From: Entonaema liquescens
Lineage: Eukaryota > Ascomycota > Sordariomycetes > Xylariales > Xylariaceae
DNA length: 64,000 nt
NCBI GenBank assembly: GCA_902805475.1
Contig: CADCSX010000010.1
Coordinates: forward strand, 1,354,001-1,418,000
Reading direction: 5' to 3'
Shown one piece after another: positions 57,680-64,000 of this stretch. Below the pieces are notes generated by a model, which was given only the letters and a program-made list of their open reading frames with translations, was not told the DNA's origin and did no database searches. The position numbers and the translations under genes are program-made. How positions within the stretch are numbered: position 1 is the stretch's first letter; each line of letters starts with the position of its first letter.

Positions 57680-58753
57680 TTAGTGCGCGTGAGAGTAGGG
57701 CTCGTAGGCCAGGTCCGAGCGAGCACCGCCACGCTGGGGCGCTCCGTAGTTGTAGCCGGAGTTGCGGTTCTCACCAAGCGGCGCGTACGAGCCACTAGGG
57801 ACGAACTTCTCGCCCCCGCCGTATCCCGAGTTCCGATTGTAAGGACGGTTCTCAGGCTTGCAGCAGCAGATGGAGAAGAGCCAGAAGAAGCTAGAGCCGA
57901 GTGCGAAGGCAACACCGATCCAGATGCAAGCCAAGAAGTTGTTGCTCCAGCTGGCGTCTCCACCATATTTCGACGTGGCGCCCTTGGCTACACCGACCAC
58001 GATAACAGCTAGCGCAGTCATCATGGATGCGGCAGCAATAACAAAGGCAGTAGCAATACCAGAAATGACCCAAGTCAAGCATGAGACCAGACGAGAGCAA
58101 GCGGTGAACAGACCAACGACCAACTCAAGGCCGAGTCCAATCATGGCAATGACATAGACAACTTCGGTCCACTTGACGAGGGTTTTAAAAGTGTTCAAAG
58201 TGTCGTCCACCTCATCGGGGATGGTAATGTTAGAACCAAGCTGGTTGCCAAATTCGTCCACCCACGAGGTGTTAAGGTCTTCTTCAGCCCAGTTGAACTT
58301 AGCCTTAGTGCAGTTCTTAGCACCATCGGACGAAATAGCGCAGTAGTTCCAGAGGGTAAACTGATAGATCTTATCGATGCCGAGCTCAGCGGCGGTGATG
58401 TTGTCGCCGGAACCGGTAAGACTGCCAAGGATGCCGGAGATATCTGAGGTATCTTGCGGGGCGGGCGAGCGGGAGTTTATTTGATTGTCGTGATTGTGAA
58501 CATTTTGGCTGACAGCTTTGTGAGTGCTGGTCAGGGCGCTGTCAATCTTATCCCCTATGTTTTCGGCGTTGGTAATGTTACCGATGATACTTTGAAGGGT
58601 TGAGGCATCGATAGAAACGTTTCTGGTATCGATTTCGAAAAGGTATAGACCGTTGTTGGTAACACCGGTGAGACCAGCAATCAGCATAGAAATGATGCTG
58701 CCTATGGTCAATATGAATGGCAGAGCCACGCAAACATATCTTCCAACGCCCAT
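57680..58753 (-). CDS. SUR7/PalI family four-helix plasma-membrane protein
   Basis: Single exon, 357 aa. SUR7/PalI proteins mark eisosomes or act in pH sensing at the plasma membrane. Helix 1 is at residues 8-29 (ALPFILTIGSIISMLIAG). A long extracellular loop follows with several N-x-S/T sites and the paired Cys region of the family (FTLWNYCAISSDG to NCTKAKFNW). Helices 2-4 are EVVYVIAMIGLGLELVVGLF, WVISGIATAFVIAAASMM and LACIWIGVAFALGSSFFW, ending in a Cys cluster (ICCCKPE) that may be palmitoylated. The tail is rich in Tyr, Gly and Ser with RNSGYN repeats. The start at 58753 places helix 1 correctly. I cannot say whether it is closer to SUR7 or PalI. Confidence 0.92.
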   Translation of the reverse strand: MGVGRYVCVALPFILTIGSIISMLIAGLTGVTNNGLYLFEIDTRNVSIDASTLQSIIGNITNAENIGDKIDSALTSTHKAVSQNVHNHDNQINSRSPAPQDTSDISGILGSLTGSGDNITAAELGIDKIYQFTLWNYCAISSDGAKNCTKAKFNWAEEDLNTSWVDEFGNQLGSNITIPDEVDDTLNTFKTLVKWTEVVYVIAMIGLGLELVVGLFTACSRLVSCLTWVISGIATAFVIAAASMMTALAVIVVGVAKGATSKYGGDASWSNNFLACIWIGVAFALGSSFFWLFSICCCKPENRPYNRNSGYGGGEKFVPSGSYAPLGENRNSGYNYGAPQRGGARSDLAYEPYSHAH

Positions 58754-60387
58754 GATGTTTACCAGCCTATGTGCGACCGAGAGGAAACTAATTTATTTGC
58801 GGGTTATTGTAGTATTAACGAGTGCAAGCCCGTTGATCCGAGATCCAAACGAAAGTAGATAGGCTTATATGGATTTGATATATGGTTGATGAAGATGGGA
58901 AAAAACAACAACCGACCCAGTTACGCGAAGGGTCAATAAATAAATAAAATAAATTCGTAACAACAGTACGTGAACAAAAGACACCCGAAAGGAAACAAAG
59001 TGCGTAAGACGGTTGTATTTATTACGCATGGGAGGGACGATCAGAAGGGACTGACTGATCAAATCTAAGCAAAGCGTGGCGCAGTTTTTTGGCTGCACAA
59101 ACCAGCCCTCCGGTCCTTCTAAACATGGGGCGGAGGGGGGGGACCCTTCCAGTCGACGTCAGCTCACCTGGTCGATGCACTAAAAGTTGTCCAGGGGATG
59201 CTCAGCCCCACAAAGCAAGCCAATGGGACGGGATGTCACCCCACTACAAATGCGAAAAATAAAAAGTGACATCTATTAACCGTATTGTCGTAATACCAAA
59301 GTCAGGTACTATGGTAACTGTTTGTTTTAATACCCGACGTACAATTAGTCCTACCTAAGTCCCTTAGTAGGACATAGGGAGAATCACGAATTCGTTTTTT
59401 TATTTTTTATTTTTTTTAATTAGTTGGAAATCATCCATTCCCTACCGTTTATGCCCAACGCTACCAACGTTCTTTTTCATCAGGATGATTCTCGAGCACC
59501 AAAGTACCTCAGAAGCACTAGAAATGCAGTTTCACAACACAAGGCATAAGTCTGATAAGTGCAGCTGGAATCGGACACGACGCTAAACATTTCGCTACAG
59601 CTACAGAGCAACCAGTTAGGCAAATCACAATTCCGGGCCCAGGGCCATTGACTGGGGCCCTAGTAAACCTCAAACTCCCGCAGATACGCTGTATTCCTAA
59701 CTGCGACTCTATCACATAGAGGTTGCATATGGCCCCGGTAGTCCGGCAAGACGAAGGGAAAAAACAAAGTAATGGCTTACGAGAACCATTTCGCTTGTCT
59801 GCCGCAGCAATCAAACACAATTTGTGCAGTTTGACGTGGTGACACGAATGAAACAAAAAGAGGAGAATACAGAGAGGCATAAAGTGGACGAGGCCGCGTA
59901 CAGTCATAAGAAAAGCCCTTGGTTGGAAATGCTGATCAGCGTGGTGGCTAGTGGTCCCGTGAAGATCGATTTCTTCAGATTGGGCGTATTGTACGTATTG
60001 TTCCCCAAGTTGTGTGCATCCCGCGTGTTCGAATACGTGGGCGTTGTGGCGTTAACACACAAGGTTCCGGTGAGGAGGCGATGCTCTTGACGCGTCTTTG
60101 TCTCTCCACCACACTAAGACATCATCCATACCGAGATCCCACACGATTAGCAAGACATATAAAGCCTACCGATTATTCTTCTTGGAAAGCATCAAACCAA
60201 AAACGGCTTTGCATCTTGATAACTAGAAAAAAAAATATGATGCGAGAGTCTAGATCATAGATGTTTGACCATATATTAACAAAAAAGGATGGTGTCTTTG
60301 AAGATGGAAATAAGAAGGATTGAAAGGGGGATCCGTCAAGTCCAACTTAATTGAAACCGGTGCAAAAGGCTATTACCAGCCGAACTG

Positions 60388-60771
60388 TTACTTACTACTA
60401 GCACTTATCAGCTCTTTAGTTGTGGCTGGGATAGCTAGTGGGCCTTGGCGGGGTCCAGCTAGGCTCCCTAGGGTAGGTCGCGGGGCAGATCTCAAGGGTA
60501 CCTCTAAAAATAGGAAGACTAGAAGTTCCACATTGTGGCTAGCATCAAATACGTACCTCTCTAAGAATCTCTTCCAAGGTTGAAGCAAGTAGAATAAATT
60601 CTCCGGGCAACTGAATTTTATATAGTAAGTAATGGTTCTTCCGTTATCGACCTCCGGACCCGAGGAAGGAGTTTGAGCCGGAGTTACCAACTCCTCAGCC
60701 CTACCCGTTGTGGTTAAAAGGTGGAAGGGTTCTAGAATTTCGACCTCGACCTTGCCCGATCCGGAATACAC
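60388..60771 (-). pseudogene. Possible gene fragment, unrecognised
   Basis: 127 codons open without an ATG; the first codon after an upstream TGA region is not a start. The composition (GSGKVEVEILEPFHLLTTTG, GRTITYYIKFSCPENLF, WKRFLERYVFDASHNVELLV) looks translated, unlike neighbouring ORFs. It could be one exon of a gene or a relic. No family recognised. Confidence 0.3.
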
Positions 60772-63240
60772 CGACGGACCGGGTCACATCGGAGCCGTTT
60801 GCGGGTATGGGCGATGGCACCAGCGAGCCGAAGCCGTCTCAACACTTCACTATCGTCCATCATCCATCAATGATTGAGCTCCTCAACCTAGAAGATGTCA
60901 AGCTGTGTCTCTCCGTTGCGGCTGCTGTGATACTTGCTCTTAGTCGCCCTACCCGACGACCCAATCAGTATTCCTCGAAGGATCTGACTGCTGCCACGAT
61001 GGCCTGATGACGGAAGACGTAGATGACGCGAGGTATTGGCCCACGAATGTTGAGAGCGTAGGGCTCATGGTGTTGCTCAACCCGACATAGTGCTACGTTA
61101 AGATGGCCGTGCACTATCAATATCTGAAGGTCTGCCTTTCCGTTGCCGGAGGGATTCACGCCGAAAGATATGATATATAGTCCGGTCCCTTACCGTCGAG
61201 CTGTCGCGTGCATACCAGTGATACCTGAAGAATGCTTGGAACTCGGATTGAGCGGCAGGTTGATGTATTCTTATAGTATTATACTGCGTATTATATAGAC
61301 GTCTAATGACTTTGTGACACGCGAGACGACCCAACGCAATAGATTCCTATTGGACCTTTCACTTATCTACTCGAAAATATACTGATTAGGTGTTACATAT
61401 TCAGGACGCGCTCTTGGCTAATCAATCTAGACTTGCTAACGGCCTGGCGTGTATGCAACTGCCACGATACCGGTATTAATTGCAGTGTCAAGCTTTCAGT
61501 AGACTCCAATAGAAACGGCAGCCGAAGTTAGAATGATAAGTGCCAAGTAAGCAGACCTGACAAGCAAAAGCCAAGACGGCCGAAAAGACTACAATGGCTG
61601 CTTGTGATGCACCAATGCTACCAACGTTACCGGGTTGCCTGAAGTCGCCACCGCCAAGGATCGTGATGTCGAGGTTTACTACCGTTCTTAGTGTGGAGAG
61701 ATACGAACTTGTTTTTTTTGTATATCGCTACTAATGCAAATAAGACATGGTCAGCAACCAGAAACGCGGACATGGATGATTAAGGTGTTTGTGCCTATCG
61801 GACATCGAGAATCAACTGCCACTGTCCGGTTTAGGCAATACAAATCAAAGTAACGAACAAAAGCCGGGCTCGAATATGAGATCTTTGCAGTAGGTACCAT
61901 CGCGTTGCCTGATCGACGAGTTTTGCTCTTTCTTATTGGAAGTTTAGTAAATTTTACTAGATTGCTCCCGCCTGCATGTCACCTTGATCTACTTGAAATG
62001 CCCGCTCTGTCGTTCCATTCGAAGTTGTCCGTCCGTAAATATCATATATTCTGCAAGGTCTTGGGCACCATATACAACCGTTCGATGTAAGTTGTAAGCG
62101 GTATGGAGGGTGGAAAAAGCCTGACCTCCTACCGTACCTGGCAGGTTGGTTGTCGAGTCGGACGTATTATCGTTAATATTGACCAATTTAACCCCACACG
62201 AACAATTTATTGTTATTTTGTCGTAGATGAACCGAGTATAATAAACAACTGACCATCGACTCCGAGGTTCCTTTGTTACCAGTAGGACGAGGGAATCCAC
62301 TCTCATACATACAATATACGTACGAGTATGGAGTTGGGTAACCTTGAATAACTTGACTCGGACCGGAGTGAAGAAGCCCCGCCAAAAGATTATATAGCGG
62401 TCTGGAAGGTTAGGTTAGGTACACTTTCCCGCTAAAAGCTCGCTGCAAGGTATCCGGCCGCCAGTCGGACGGCGTCGCGGACTATTCAAAGTGGAAGCAG
62501 CGGCTCCCAACTAAGAATACCAATACAAAGTAGATAATGTACCTACTTACTACACATACCTACCTATTAAGATAGACAATAGAAATAAAACAACCATCTT
62601 AAGAGGCAGTTACTACAAGTACCTAGGTAGTCAACATAAGTAAAAAAAGAGGTAGTCACGACCTAAACATCTGGGCATCTAGGCATTTTTTATCAATGAT
62701 CTGTCCGACGTCGACTACAACTTCCCTCCCTAATTTCTTATTCGCTACTTGGTACGCCTGAACAAATCTTGGACAACTTGCGCATTGCTCTCTTCCTTCT
62801 TTTTTTTTTCTTCCCTTCACCCCCTTCACCCCTTCTTCCAACTTATCACGAAGCTCAGAATTCCAACGTGCTGCATCCATTGTCCAACCCTGATCCAACC
62901 GGCTTTCTCCTTTGAGCGCACATACCCGGAACCTCCCCTAAATAAAGCCACATTTCTATTTACAAATCACAAATCGTGCCTAGCGACTGTCAGGCCAATA
63001 TAGCCCGACACCTGTCGTCACCGTCACCAAGGACCTTAGAACCTTGGATCATTAACAAGTATAGCGGGACGTGCCCGTGCCCCTCGTCCTACGTTCTACA
63101 TCGTACGCACGCACGCTCGTCGCGCGCACATAAAATAAAAAGAACGAACCTTACGGCCCTGCGACCTTGCGACCTAGTGCATAGGTAGCCTGACGTTGTA
63201 TAACAATCAGATCAGGTTACTCTTCATATGCCAGGTAAGG

Positions 63241-63410
63241 GTGTTCCATACCTCGATGCTTCTATGCTTCTATGCTTCTAGGCTTCTATACTTCCATACT
63301 TGTTCTTTATCACCCATCACCCATCGCCTACTACCATAGGTACCTACATATATACATACCTACATACATATACCTACCTACCTACATATAGTCATACATC
63401 ACTCGTACAT
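63241..63410. repeat. Tandem GCTTCTAT and ACCTACAT units
   Basis: Imperfect short direct repeats: GCTTCTAT-like units at about 63255-63300, then ACCTACATA-type units to about 63400. Confidence 0.7.
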
Positions 63411-64000
63411 ATCCCCCATACTTATCACATCCAATACCCATACCATTTTTTACCTTACAGGAAGTATCCGTACTCACGCATGTATCTACTACTACCCTAA
63501 TACTACCTAGGTACCCTAATACTGTATGTATGTACGGTGAGACGGCAACCCTCGTTTCTTGGCGCCGCTACCAAAAGCTCCACCAGAGTCTAGCACGTTC
63601 TTCTGACCTCTTCCTTGGCCCCAGGGCCCTTCTCTTGGGATATGTCCCATGTCTTATCTTCCCTTTTTTAACCTTACTCATCACCGTTTGCCGCATCTCA
63701 GACGAAGTAGACGAACAGCTTCTCCCCGCATTTTTCTTTTGCTTTGGTGTATGTATTACCCCCAAAAAGAGAGGAGAAAAGGGGAAAAAATTATTAGACG
63801 GACCAAAATAATAATAGACGGCCCCAAACCTTCGCGATCGTCATCATTATCAACTTCCCTCCCTTCGCACATCTCTTACCTCATCCTCTCCTCCGCAACT
63901 CCCCGGCCTACCTGAAGAGTTGCAATCAATTTCCCCAGCTTCCAACCCCCCCGCCGGATTCAACTGATCAACTGCCGACCCTCATACATGTACAACTTCA

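Larger units (their letters stand above)
58754..64000. other. Gene-poor right end, 5.2 kb
   Basis: No convincing gene. The first 500 bp should be the SUR7-like promoter (a CCAAT box in GCCAATGGG at about 59219). A 127-codon minus-strand frame at 60388-60771 has some protein character (VEVEILEPFHLLTTTGRAEE, FSCPENLFYLLQPWKRF) but no start codon and a stop just upstream; it could be a gene fragment. From about 62500 to the end the DNA is C/T-rich on the plus strand with repeated ACCTACAT and GCTTCTAT units, like a long 5' leader of a plus-strand gene starting beyond the window. Confidence 0.5.

Noticed and set aside
59518..59907. 129-codon minus-strand ORF with Cys-rich end
   Set aside because: No signal or domain, composition unlike neighbours, overlaps another ORF on the plus strand.
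63530..63811. 93-codon ORF near the right end with a hydrophobic segment
   Set aside because: Pyrimidine-rich leader sequence gives Leu/Phe runs by composition; no domain recognised.

Overview
The window is nuclear DNA of a filamentous ascomycete (Pezizomycotina; Sordariomycetes seem likely, and the Xylariales are only a guess). The signs are introns of about 50-140 bp with GT..AG ends, intergenic DNA full of short CTAGG/TACCT-type repeats and A/T runs, and filamentous-fungal gene families: a kexin, a CAP10 glycosyltransferase, a hybrid histidine kinase, GH79, and a SUR7/PalI-type protein. Genes lie on both strands with no operon order.

Layout. 1-2292 (-): N-terminal part of a probable PhoD-like phosphatase. 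4681-7237 (+): kexin-type processing protease. 7608-7689 (+): tRNA-Ser(AGA). 8504-9986 (-): sorting nexin SNX4/ATG24. 10448-13303 (-): CAP10-type glycosyltransferase, first exon unresolved. 13304-18186: gene-poor, decayed-looking DNA with one clear orphan coding fragment. 18187-19329 (+): mitochondrial SDR. 19646-20321 (-): small HTH-type protein. 20476-20780: a 305-bp MITE. 21082-22555 (-): aldehyde dehydrogenase. 24127-24569 (-): NAA38/LSM-like NatC subunit. 25095-28870 (+): RAD2/XPG nuclease. 29249-29349 (-): tRNA-Val(TAC) with an intron. 30099-31095 (+): mitochondrial ribosome recycling factor. 31349-32617 (-): Arg/Gly-rich protein with a presequence. 32992-34653 (-): succinate-semialdehyde dehydrogenase with a presequence. 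35686-37541 (+): secreted GH79 glycosidase. 38321-39221 (-): four-helix membrane protein. 39222-43993: gene-poor. 43994-48528 (+): hybrid histidine kinase. 49684-53410 (-): WDR6/Rtt10. 53579-54727 (-): broken accessory gene. About 55049-56887 (+): accessory protein with a GDSG motif. 57680-58753 (-): SUR7/PalI-type membrane protein. 58754-64000: no convincing gene.

Most genes are housekeeping: secretory processing and endosome recycling, nucleotide excision repair, tRNA modification and N-terminal acetylation, mitochondrial translation and metabolism. Three consecutive genes (30.1-34.7 kb) encode proteins with mitochondrial-type presequences.

Two things deserve attention. First, at least seven conserved genes are interrupted by apparent single-base indels, mostly a missing G or C in a G/C run. 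This looks like consensus error rather than biology, and it splits the kinase, WDR6, SSADH and SNX4 and gives RAD2 a false C-terminus. Second, the 53.6-56.9 kb segment holds two head-to-head lineage-variable fungal genes. One carries a stop, a frameshift and a 7-bp duplication; the other encodes a GDSG-motif protein of unknown function. I found no CRISPR array, viral gene, toxin gene or large intact transposon.
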